From NCBI GenBank assembly GCA_963753185.1, contig CAVWBO010000007.1, positions 558,001 to 622,000 on the forward strand: a stretch of 64,000 nt of DNA, written 5' to 3'. The stretch's first letter is position 1. Each line of letters begins with the position of its first letter. Below the pieces are notes generated by a model that saw only the letters and a list, made by a program, of their open reading frames with translations, did no database searches and was not told where the DNA came from. Position numbers and translations under genes: made by a program. This document shows positions 36,332 to 43,342 of the stretch, in pieces. This DNA is from SZUA-442 sp963753185. GTDB lineage: Bacteria; Actinomycetota; Acidimicrobiia; Spongiisociales; UBA5794.

Positions 36332-36564
36332 CTTTCCTCCATCAGAAGAGGGTTGTCCGACCCCGGGAAGTGCCCAGGACCATGGCCCAAGCCTAATACC
36401 TTATTCCGGAGGTGTGCGACCGGCGTCGACCCAACAGCGCTTCGGTCCGCTCGTGACGGGACCGACCGTCACCTTTCCGATCCATCAAGGTTGGAACGCG
36501 ATCGGAGCGGGCTTGGATGATGCCAACGAGAAGTCAGCCAGCGCCTGATAACCTCACCGCATCC

Positions 36565-36653
36565 GGAGAGGTGGCCGAGTGGTCGAAGGCGCTCGCCTGC
36601 TAAGCGAGTAGGGGGTGTAAGCCTCCTCGAGGGTTCAAATCCCTCCCTCTCCG
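36565..36653 (+). tRNA. tRNA-Ser (GCT anticodon)
   Basis: An 89-base class II tRNA. The acceptor GGAGAGG/CCTCTCC is perfect with discriminator G, the anticodon arm CTCGC-CTGCTAA-GCGAG gives GCT, it has a long variable arm and the T-loop GTTCAAATC. It decodes AGC/AGT. A hairpin/TIR element begins five bases after the discriminator. Confidence 0.95.
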
Positions 36654-36658
36654 CAAAC

Positions 36659-36893
36659 GTCCTCCCTTCAGGGGGGACGGGCGAACGCAGTGAGCCAGGG
36701 GGGTCTGCGAGCCTGCGAGCACGTGAGTGGGATGCGGCCGCGGCGTGATTCTTCGTCCGGTGATCCCCCTGCATCGCTTCGCTCTGCCGTCCCCCTGTCC
36801 CTCGGATGGTTTAGGCAATTGCGAGGTCGTGATGTCGAGGAATCCCCCTGCATCGTCGCTGCGCTCCTCTGCCGTCCCCCTTGAAAGGGGGAC
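36659..36893 (+). repeat. tRNA-Ser-associated hairpin/TIR element a (235 bp)
   Basis: The head hairpin GTCCTCCCTTCAGGGGGGAC is at 36659-36678, five bases after tRNA-Ser(GCT). Two ATCCCCCTGCATCG units follow (near 36763 and 36842) with the tail hairpin at 36874-36893. Its length of 235 bp equals that of elements 1 and 2. No gene is seen in 36654-37559. Confidence 0.88.
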
Positions 36894-36919
36894 GAAGGGG
36901 ACGAGAGGGTCCAGCACTC

Positions 36920-37333
36920 GTCCTCCCTTCAGGAGTCGAGTCCGATCACGTTGTGATCGGCAGTCTTTTGCCTGCGAGCTGGGGTCCGAGGTCTCAGACG
37001 GTCGGCTCACTTTGGAGACATCGAGACTCTTGGGGGGACGGGCGAACGAAGTGAGCCAGGGGGGTCTGCGAGCCTGCGAGCACGTGAGTGGGATGCGGCC
37101 GCGGCGTGATTCTTCGTCCGGTGATCCCCCTGCATCGCTTCGCTCTGCCGTCCCCCTGTCCCTCGTGGGCTCCGTCCTTTGGTTGCGAGGTTCGGGTGTC
37201 GAGGAATCCCCCTGCATCGCTTCGCTCTGCCGTCCCCTCGTCCCTCGTGGGCTCCGTCAGATGGCTGCGAGGTTCGGGTGTCGAGGAATCCCCCTGCATC
37301 GCTTCGCTCTGCCGTCCCCCTTGAAAGGGGGAC
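36920..37333 (+). repeat. hairpin/TIR element b with interrupted head
   Basis: The head starts as GTCCTCCCTTCAGG (36920-36933), is broken by about 98 bp, and resumes GGGGGGACGGGCGAACG near 37032. Three ATCCCCCTGCATCG units (near 37123, 37206 and 37289) are spaced 83 bases, and the tail hairpin is at 37314-37333. The segment 37032-37170 is nearly identical to element a, implying recent duplication. Confidence 0.8.
36934..37031. repeat. ~98-bp insertion splitting the head of element b
   Basis: Relative to the other heads this segment is extra. It contains a perfect hairpin CCGATCAC-GTT-GTGATCGG (36942-36960). No open frame or known insertion-sequence end is recognised. Confidence 0.6.
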
Positions 37334-37351
37334 GAGATTTGCTCACCGCTT

Positions 37352-37507
37352 GTCCTCCCTTTAGGGGGGACGGGCGAACGAAGTGAGCCAGGGGGGTCTG
37401 CGAGTCTGCGAGCACGTGAGTGGGATGCGGCCGGGCCGCGTGTGTTCGTCCGGGAATCCCCCTGCATCGTCGCTGCGCTCCTCTGCCGTCCCCCTTGAAA
37501 GGGGGAC
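37352..37507 (+). repeat. hairpin/TIR element c with a single unit (156 bp)
   Basis: The head hairpin is at 37352-37371 and the tail hairpin at 37488-37507, with only one CCCCCTGCATCG unit between head and tail. This is the minimal form of the family. It is followed by GACGAAGGGGACGAGG and, 52 bases on, the DUF559 gene. Confidence 0.85.
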
Positions 37508-37559
37508 GAAGGGGACGAGGGGTCTTGAATGGGGGACGTGGGGTTGGTAGTTGTCGGTC

Positions 37560-37952
37560 ATGGCATCGAGGCGACTTGTCCGATTCGCACGAGAGCACCG
37601 GGCCGACCCGACGAAGGCTGAGGCGGTGCTGTGGTATGCCCTTCGTGGACGCGAGTTCGGCGTGCGGTTCCGTCGTCAGGACCCCATAGGGCCGTTCATC
37701 GCCGACTTCTCGTGCCGTCAGCTGCGGATGAACATCGAAGTTGATGGCATCACCCACGACGATCCAGTGAGGGATCATCGCCGGGACGAGTGGTTCCGCA
37801 AGCGTGGATGGATCGTCCTGCGCTTCTCCGATGAGGAAGTCCTCGAACACCTCGACGAGACGCTCATGGAGATCTGGTCTGTCGTCCAAGACCGGATGAC
37901 GACGCTCGGGTCCCATCGTCCTCCCTTTAGGGGGGACGGGCGAACGGAATGA
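37560..37952 (+). CDS. DUF559 (Vsr-like PD-(D/E)XK) endonuclease domain protein
   Basis: A 130-residue protein of the DUF559/Vsr-like endonuclease superfamily. Core motifs are EAVLWYALRGREFGVRFRRQ (about 21-40), PIGPFIADF with the likely metal-binding Asp49, and the acidic strand MNIEVDG with Glu60 and Asp62, followed by a conserved His in GITH and a DEWFRKRGWIVLRFSD strand. Catalytic activity is inferred, not shown. The gene lies between hairpin/TIR elements c and d; its last 14 codons (about GSHRPPFRGDGRTE) are read from the head of element d. It may be the nuclease acting on these elements or just a passenger. A TTG at 37551 is an alternative start. Confidence 0.85.
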   Translation: MASRRLVRFAREHRADPTKAEAVLWYALRGREFGVRFRRQDPIGPFIADFSCRQLRMNIEVDGITHDDPVRDHRRDEWFRKRGWIVLRFSDEEVLEHLDETLMEIWSVVQDRMTTLGSHRPPFRGDGRTE

Positions 37953-38320
37953 GCCAGGGGGGTCTGCGAGCCTGCGAGCACGTGAGTGGGATGCGGCCGG
38001 GCCGTGATGTCTTCGTCCGGGAATCCCCCTGCATCGCTTCGCTCTGCCGTCCCCCTGTCCCTCGTTGGCACCGTCCGATGACTGCGAGGTCCGGGTGCCG
38101 TGGAATCCCCCTGCATCGCTTCGCTCTGCCGTCCCCCCGTCCCTCGTGGTCTCCGTCCTTTGGCTGCGAGGTCCGGGTGCCGTGGAATCCCCCTGCATCG
38201 CTTCGCTCTGCCGTCCCCCCGTCCCTCGTGGGCTCCGTCCGTTGGTTGCGAGGTTCGGTTGTCGAGGAATCCCCCTGCATCGTCGCCGCGCTCCTCTGCC
38301 GTCCCCCTTGAAAGGGGGAC
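37918..38320 (+). repeat. hairpin/TIR element d with four units (403 bp)
   Basis: The head hairpin at 37918-37937 overlaps the end of the DUF559 coding region. Four ATCCCCCTGCATCG units (near 38022, 38105, 38188 and 38271) repeat every 83 bases, and the tail hairpin is at 38301-38320. No separate gene is supported in 37953-38462. Confidence 0.88.
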
Positions 38321-38366
38321 GATGGGACGAGGGGACGAAGGGACGAAGGGACGAAGGGGCGAGGGG
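38321..38366 (+). repeat. simple repeat tract (GGGACGAAG)
   Basis: After the tail of element d the sequence GATGGGACGAGGGGACGAAG continues as three further GGGACGAAG-like copies. The hsp20 promoter begins immediately after it. Confidence 0.75.
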
Positions 38367-38396
38367 TTGACAAGTATCTGAGTCGGGTTGTATAAA
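38367..38396 (+). promoter_or_regulatory. sigma-70-type promoter of hsp20
   Basis: TTGACA (38367-38372), an 18-base spacer, and TATAAA (38391-38396) form a near-consensus housekeeping promoter about 65 bases before the hsp20 start. It follows directly on the repeat tract of element d. Confidence 0.75.
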
Positions 38397-38462
38397 GTTA
38401 TGTGTAGAGGATCAACGCATCCGGTGGGGTGCCGGATCGACGACGACCAACAAGGAGGAGAC

Positions 38463-38891
38463 GTGACACGTTTCGTAGATCCCTTCGATGAGATGGACCG
38501 CATGATGTCGGCGATGGGCTCGACGTGGCGCGGTGGGCGCATGCCGCTCGACGCATTTGAGAAGGACGGCGTCTACACGCTTCGGTTCGACCTTCCTGGC
38601 GTCGCCTCGGACGACCTCGACATCACCGTCGAGAACAAGGTGTTGACTGTCCGGGCACAGCGGACCTTCGAGGACACCGTCGGGGCGAATTGGATGCTCC
38701 GCGAGCGTCCTACGGGCATTCACAGCCGCTCAGTTCGGCTCGGGGAGAGGCTCGATGCAGGTGAGGTGTCGGCGTCCTACGACAACGGCGTCCTGACGAT
38801 CGTCATCCCGATCAAGGAAGAGGCCAAGCCGCAGAAGATCAGTGTCGAGGTGAGCTCGACTCCGGAGGCAATCGAGGCAAGCTCCTCGTAG
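38463..38891 (+). CDS. Hsp20 / alpha-crystallin small heat-shock protein
   Basis: A 142-residue chaperone. The alpha-crystallin domain spans about 28-130, with LRFDLPGVASDDLDITVENKVLTV-type strands, the RSVRLGERLDAGEVSASYDNGVLTI segment and the VLTIVIPI motif. It holds unfolded proteins under stress. The GTG at 38463 is preceded by AAGGAGGAG, a near-perfect Shine-Dalgarno. A strong promoter is upstream and a terminator hairpin downstream, so it is monocistronic. Confidence 0.93.
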   Translation: MTRFVDPFDEMDRMMSAMGSTWRGGRMPLDAFEKDGVYTLRFDLPGVASDDLDITVENKVLTVRAQRTFEDTVGANWMLRERPTGIHSRSVRLGERLDAGEVSASYDNGVLTIVIPIKEEAKPQKISVEVSSTPEAIEASSS

Positions 38892-38911
38892 TCGACAGCA
38901 GCGCAGCCTTA

Positions 38912-38944
38912 GGAGGGGGCGTCCGTGAGGGATGCCCCCTCCTT
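38912..38944 (+). terminator. intrinsic terminator after hsp20
   Basis: GGAGGGGGC-GTCCGTGAGGGAT-GCCCCCTCC is a nine-pair GC stem followed by TT. It closes the hsp20 transcript. Confidence 0.75.
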
Positions 38945-39041
38945 CGCGTCACCCCCCACCGCAATCGCTTCATCCACATGGGTCGCCAACTTCGTAGTTG
39001 TGGTGTCCGCATACACGCGGGCCACTCAGAAAGGGAAACAC

Positions 39042-40103
39042 ATGAAGAAGCGATTCTCACTCATCGCTCTCATCGCAGTATTCGCACTCGTCGTTGCTGC
39101 GTGTTCGAGCGACTCGGAAGAGACCACCACGACCACCGAAGCCATGGAAGAGACCACATCGGTCCTCGACCTCGCTGTTGAAGCTGGTCAGTTCTCGACA
39201 CTCGTAGCTGCCATCGAAGCTGCCGGCCTTGCCGACACGCTCGAGGGCGAAGGTCCGTTCACGGTTCTCGCTCCGACCGATGCGGCGTTCGAGGCGGCGT
39301 TCGAGGCTCTCGGCATCACGGCTGAGGAGCTCCTCGCCGATACCGAGACACTGACGCAGATCCTCCTGTACCACGTGCTCGGACAGGAAGCTGACAGCCA
39401 GCTCGTCGCGACGCTCGATGGTCAGAGCGTGGAAACGGTCCAGGGCGAGGAGATCAATATCTCCGTCGACAGCGGCACGATCTCGATCAACGAGGCGCAG
39501 GTCGTCTCCGCCGACCTGATGGCCGACAACGGCATCGTCCACGTGATCAACGCGGTCCTCCTCCCCCCGACGATCGCTGAGGCTCTCGGCGTCGCGGCTC
39601 CTGAGGAGACCACCACGACGACCGCTCCTGAGGAGACCACCACGACGACCATGGCCGAGCCGACGATCGCAGACATCGTCGTCGAGCTGGCCTCGGCAGA
39701 TCCTGCCGAGTTCACGATCCTGCTCGCCGCCGTGAAGGCTGCCGATCCTGCCGTGCTCGCCGCACTGAGCGATCCCGCCCAGGAGCTGACGGTGTTCGCA
39801 CCGACCGACGCTGCGTTCGCAGCTGCCCTCGAGGCGCTCGGGCTGTCCGCAGAGGAGCTCCTTGCGAGCCCCGACCTGACGAACATCCTGCTGTACCACG
39901 TGGCACCTGGCGTGTTCCTCGCAGCTGACGTCGTCGCTTCTGCGCCGATCGATGCGCTGCCGACCCTGCTCGAGGGCTCGACGCTCGCGGTCGCCGTCGT
40001 GGACGGCTCCGTCGTCATCAACGAGTCGGCGACCGTCGTCCAGGCGGATGTCGTTGCGAGCAATGGCGTGATCCACGTCATCGACGCAGTCCTCCTCCCG
40101 TAG
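39042..40103 (+). CDS. lipoprotein with two fasciclin (FAS1) domains
   Basis: A 353-residue surface lipoprotein. The signal peptide ends in lipobox VAAC (Cys at about 21) and is followed by a Thr/Glu linker (EETTTTTEAMEETT). FAS1 domain 1 (about 42-182) and domain 2 (about 215-353) each have FTVLAPTDAAF or LTVFAPTDAAF and an ILLYHV segment, and each ends in VHVINAVLLP or IHVIDAVLLP. A second Thr-rich linker separates them. FAS1 domains mediate adhesion. AAAGGGA precedes the ATG at 39042. Confidence 0.93.
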   Translation: MKKRFSLIALIAVFALVVAACSSDSEETTTTTEAMEETTSVLDLAVEAGQFSTLVAAIEAAGLADTLEGEGPFTVLAPTDAAFEAAFEALGITAEELLADTETLTQILLYHVLGQEADSQLVATLDGQSVETVQGEEINISVDSGTISINEAQVVSADLMADNGIVHVINAVLLPPTIAEALGVAAPEETTTTTAPEETTTTTMAEPTIADIVVELASADPAEFTILLAAVKAADPAVLAALSDPAQELTVFAPTDAAFAAALEALGLSAEELLASPDLTNILLYHVAPGVFLAADVVASAPIDALPTLLEGSTLAVAVVDGSVVINESATVVQADVVASNGVIHVIDAVLLP

Positions 40104-40146
40104 CAATCACCGTGGTCAGGCAGGCTCGCCTGCCACATGGTCCGAC

Positions 40147-40178
40147 AGAGGGTCCGATACTCCGGTATCGGACCCTCT
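40147..40178 (+). terminator. intrinsic terminator after the FAS1 gene
   Basis: AGAGGGTCCGATAC-TCCG-GTATCGGACCCTCT is a perfect 14-bp stem. No U-run follows, but its position between two plus-strand genes supports termination. Confidence 0.8.
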
Positions 40179-40274
40179 CGCGTGGCCGGTGACACTCGGA
40201 TTCAGAACCTGCGTACGACGTCGAGATCGCCGCGTGTCAAATAGAATCCGGAGCACACGAGAACGGAGATCGAC

Positions 40275-40715
40275 GTGGCCGAACACACATGGCTCAAGTG
40301 GGGGGCGCTGGCCCTTGGTGCAGTCGGAGCAATGCTCCTCATCGGGGTCGCGCTGGCTTCGGGCGACGAGCTCGAGGGGAGAACCTGGGTGGCAACCGAG
40401 CTCGTAGTGGACGGAAGTGCCGTTGCCCCGATCGAGGGGACCGTCATCACCGCGAACTTCGAGGACGGGGGAGTCTCGGGGATCGCCAGCTGCAACAACT
40501 ACTTCGGCTCGTACACGGTCGACGGCGACTCCCTGACCTTCGGACCCCTCGGTTCCACGCTCATGGCGTGTGAAGGCCCGATCCAGGACCAGGAGACCGC
40601 GTACCTGACGCTCCTCTCCCAGGTCGATGCGTACGCTGTCGATGGCGACACGCTGACACTCCGATCCGGCGGTGCCGACATCATCACCTTCGTAGAGGCG
40701 GATGCGTCGAACTAG
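40275..40715 (+). CDS. META-domain (HslJ-like) membrane-anchored protein
   Basis: A 146-residue protein with GTG start, an N-terminal TM/signal (about 8-28) and one META domain (about 32-146). Signatures are GRTWVATEL, ASCNNYFGSYTVDGDSLTFG and STLMACEGPIQDQETAYLT. META proteins include HslJ, linked to novobiocin or heat resistance, and secreted proteins of unknown role. No lipobox Cys is seen. Confidence 0.85.
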   Translation: MAEHTWLKWGALALGAVGAMLLIGVALASGDELEGRTWVATELVVDGSAVAPIEGTVITANFEDGGVSGIASCNNYFGSYTVDGDSLTFGPLGSTLMACEGPIQDQETAYLTLLSQVDAYAVDGDTLTLRSGGADIITFVEADASN

Positions 40716-40792
40716 GACCATCCGTCGACTCACACCACAGCGGGACCGGCCCCATTGCGGACTAGGTTGAGCTGGGTGGAAGGGATGACGAC

Positions 40793-41761
40793 ATGACCGC
40801 GGTTCGTTGGGGGATTCTCAGCACGGCGGACATCGGGCTGACCAAGGTCATACCGGCGATCCAGAGGGCGCGCAATTGCGAGGTTGTCGCGATTGCGTCG
40901 CGCAACCTCGACCGGGCGCAGCGCGCGGCCGATCAGCTCGGCATCCCGATTGCGTGCGGCAGCTACGAGGAGCTCCTCGAGCGGTCCGACATCGACGCCG
41001 TCTACATACCGCTGCCGAACGACATGCACGCCGCGTGGACGCTGAGGGCCGCATCCGCCGGCAAGCACATCCTGTGTGAGAAGCCCCTGGCGATGTCGAT
41101 GGACCAGGCGACCGAGATGGTCCTCGGGTGCGAGGCGGCAGGCGTCAAGCTCCAGGAGGCGTTCATGTACCGCCACCATCCGACGTGGGTGGAGGCTCTG
41201 CACCTCGTGGGGGACGGGATCATTGGGGACGTCCAGGCCGTGCAGAGCTGGTTCAGCTACTTCAATGACGATCCGACGGATATTCGCAACCGGGTCGAGA
41301 ACGGTGGCGGCGCGATGATGGACATCGGGTGCTATCCGGTCAACCTGTCCCGGCTCGTCCTCGATGGTGAGCCCACGGCCGTTCGATCTGTGGTTCGCAG
41401 GGATCCGACGATGGGAATCGACATCGCCACCTCCGCGATCCTCGAGTTCCCGGGAGGGGAGCAGGCGACTTTCACGTGCACGATCCGCTCGGCGCCGGAC
41501 CAGCGCGTGTCGATCGTCGGCACGCTCGGTCGGATCGACATCGAGATCCCGTTCAACATCCCGCCAACCGGAACGACGCGGATCTTCGTCACCCTGCTTG
41601 GCGAGGAGGAGCGGGTCATCGAGTTCCCGCCGGCCGACCAGTACACGATCCAGGCCGAGCTCTTCGCCGCCTCGATCCTGGATGATCGACCCGTGCCCGT
41701 TCCACCGACGGACGCCATTGCGAACATGGCCGTCATCGAGAAGGTGCTCGCGGGCGATTGA
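40793..41761 (+). CDS. Gfo/Idh/MocA family oxidoreductase
   Basis: A 322-residue NAD(P)-dependent dehydrogenase. The N-terminal Rossmann fold starts at VRWGILSTADIG (about 4-15). The EKPLA motif (CEKPLAMS, about 95-102) carries the catalytic Lys, and the C-terminal alpha/beta domain includes FMYRHHPTW and GGGAMMDIGCYPVNLSR. These enzymes oxidise sugars or cyclitols. GGAAGGGATGACG precedes the ATG. Its placement between sugar transport loci is consistent with sugar metabolism; the substrate is unknown. Confidence 0.9.
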   Translation: MTAVRWGILSTADIGLTKVIPAIQRARNCEVVAIASRNLDRAQRAADQLGIPIACGSYEELLERSDIDAVYIPLPNDMHAAWTLRAASAGKHILCEKPLAMSMDQATEMVLGCEAAGVKLQEAFMYRHHPTWVEALHLVGDGIIGDVQAVQSWFSYFNDDPTDIRNRVENGGGAMMDIGCYPVNLSRLVLDGEPTAVRSVVRRDPTMGIDIATSAILEFPGGEQATFTCTIRSAPDQRVSIVGTLGRIDIEIPFNIPPTGTTRIFVTLLGEEERVIEFPPADQYTIQAELFAASILDDRPVPVPPTDAIANMAVIEKVLAGD

Positions 41762-41792
41762 TCACGAACCTACCGACCGAGGAGGTCGACTG

Positions 41793-42512
41793 ATGAGGGA
41801 CCTGAACGGAAACGTCGTTGCGATCACCGGTGCGAGTGCCGGTATCGGAGCTGCCACTGCCCGTGCACTGGCGGCCGAGGGGGCTGCGGTCGTCCTCGGG
41901 GCGCGGCGGGTCGATCGGCTGACGGAGCTAGCGGACGAGCTCGGTTCCGGCGTCACCGTCGTCGAGATGGACGTCCGCGTTCCCGAAGACTCGCGACGAC
42001 TCATCCACACCGCCCTCGACGAGCGGGGACGTCTCGACGCACTCGTCGCGAACGCCGGTATCGGGGCATACGGCGGGATCATGGACCTCACCGACGAGAA
42101 GCTCGCTGACATGATGGACACCAACGTCGCTGGCACCGTGTGGCCGATCCGCGCAGCCGTCCCGCACTTCATCAGTGAGGGAGCAGGCGACATCGTGATC
42201 GTGGCATCCGTGGCGGGTCTGCGAGGTGCGGGCGATGAAGCGGTCTACGCCGCAACGAAGTTCGCCCAGGTCGGCCTCGCCGGTGGTCTCGATAGGGAGC
42301 TCCGCGACAAGGGGATCCGGGTGAGCACACTCGCCCCCGGGGGCACGGCGACCGAGTTCGCAATGGGTGCGGGACGGACGCCGGACATGCCGGGACTCGA
42401 AGCGATGATGCGTCCCGAGGACGTCGCCGCAGCCGTCGTCACGGTTCTCAGGCAGCCGAGGTCGATGCGGACGCTCCTGTGGTCGATGCGCAGCATCCAC
42501 GAACAGGACTGA
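41793..42512 (+). CDS. short-chain dehydrogenase/reductase
   Basis: A 239-residue classical SDR. The cofactor motif TGASAGIG (about 12-19), NAG at about 88-90, and the active-site Y-A-A-T-K (YAATKFAQ, about 150-157) with the upstream catalytic Ser (IVASVAG) are present. An Arg-rich position after strand 2 (GARRVDRL) favours NADP(H). GGAGG lies seven bases before the ATG at 41793. The frame stays open upstream but that overlaps the Gfo/Idh/MocA gene. The two genes are probably one operon. Confidence 0.9.
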   Translation: MRDLNGNVVAITGASAGIGAATARALAAEGAAVVLGARRVDRLTELADELGSGVTVVEMDVRVPEDSRRLIHTALDERGRLDALVANAGIGAYGGIMDLTDEKLADMMDTNVAGTVWPIRAAVPHFISEGAGDIVIVASVAGLRGAGDEAVYAATKFAQVGLAGGLDRELRDKGIRVSTLAPGGTATEFAMGAGRTPDMPGLEAMMRPEDVAAAVVTVLRQPRSMRTLLWSMRSIHEQD

Positions 42513-42553
42513 ACGAGACATCGACCGGGCCTCGGCGGGAGCTTCGCGCGCGG

Positions 42554-43342
42554 TCAGTGGAGCTCGCTGATGTCGCTGTCGGTGACCTCGCTTGGCTGCT
42601 TGCCCATGATGATCATGGCGAGCACCTGATCCTTCGTCACCTCGCTCTTGTTCACGACGCCCACGAGGTTGCCGGTGTGCATGACGGCGATCCGATCGGC
42701 GAGGTCGAACACGTCGTGGATGTCGTGGCTGATGAGGAAGATCCCGATGCCTTCGGACTTGAGCTGTCTGATGAGCTCGCCGACCTGGGCAGTCTCGGCG
42801 GGACCGAGGGCGGCGGTCGGCTCGTCCATGATGATGATCCTGGCATTGAAGTAGACGGCCTTGGCGATCGCGATCGATTGCCGCTGCCCGCCGGAAAGGG
42901 ACTGCACCGGAACGCCGAAGTTGAGGAACTTCGGATTGAGACGCGCCATGACCTTGCGGGTGGCATCCTCCATGGCCATGTCGTCGAGCGTGCCCCAGCG
43001 GGAACGGAGCTCCCTGCCGAGGAACATGTTCGAAGGTGCGTCCTGGTTCTCGGCCAGTGCGAGCGTTTGATAGATGGTCTCGATGCCGAGGGCTTTCGCG
43101 TCGCGGGGGTTGGCGATCGACGCTGGTTGTCCATCGATCAGGATTTCGCCCGAATCGCCTGGATGCGCGCCAGAAAGGCACCGAATGAGGGTCGTCTTTC
43201 CTGCACCGTTGCCGCCGACGATGGCGACGACCTCACCCGAGTAGAGGTCGATGGAGCAGTCCTCGACGGCGTGAACACCACCGAACGCCACATTCATATG
43301 TCTCATCTCGACCAGCGGGGTCCGGGTCTCGACCGTCGTCAT
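42554..43342 (-). CDS. xylG: sugar ABC transporter ATP-binding protein, single domain
   Basis: A 262-residue ATPase of the monosaccharide ABC family. Walker A is GGNGAGKTT (about 43-51), signature LSGGQRQSI (about 149-157), Walker B IIIMDEPTAAL (about 169-179) and the His-loop ISHD (about 203-206). Classical XylG/RbsA/MglA proteins are about 500 residues with two fused ABC domains; this has one, so it must act as a homodimer, as in FrcA-type systems. It overlaps the permease gene by four bases. The xylose assignment comes from the neighbouring xylF-like gene and xylA/xylB. Confidence 0.9.
   Translation of the reverse strand: MTTVETRTPLVEMRHMNVAFGGVHAVEDCSIDLYSGEVVAIVGGNGAGKTTLIRCLSGAHPGDSGEILIDGQPASIANPRDAKALGIETIYQTLALAENQDAPSNMFLGRELRSRWGTLDDMAMEDATRKVMARLNPKFLNFGVPVQSLSGGQRQSIAIAKAVYFNARIIIMDEPTAALGPAETAQVGELIRQLKSEGIGIFLISHDIHDVFDLADRIAVMHTGNLVGVVNKSEVTKDQVLAMIIMGKQPSEVTDSDISELH

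Noticed and set aside
36332..36564. Possible gene between the sugar-binding protein and tRNA-Ser(GCT)
   Set aside because: The only frame is antisense continuation of the binding-protein gene; the gap is better read as its promoter region.
36600..38198. Several open frames with repeated PSPLKGGR or ASLRSAVPLERGT peptides
   Set aside because: They are translations of the hairpin/TIR elements in different frames, overlapping each other, without start sites or conserved domains.
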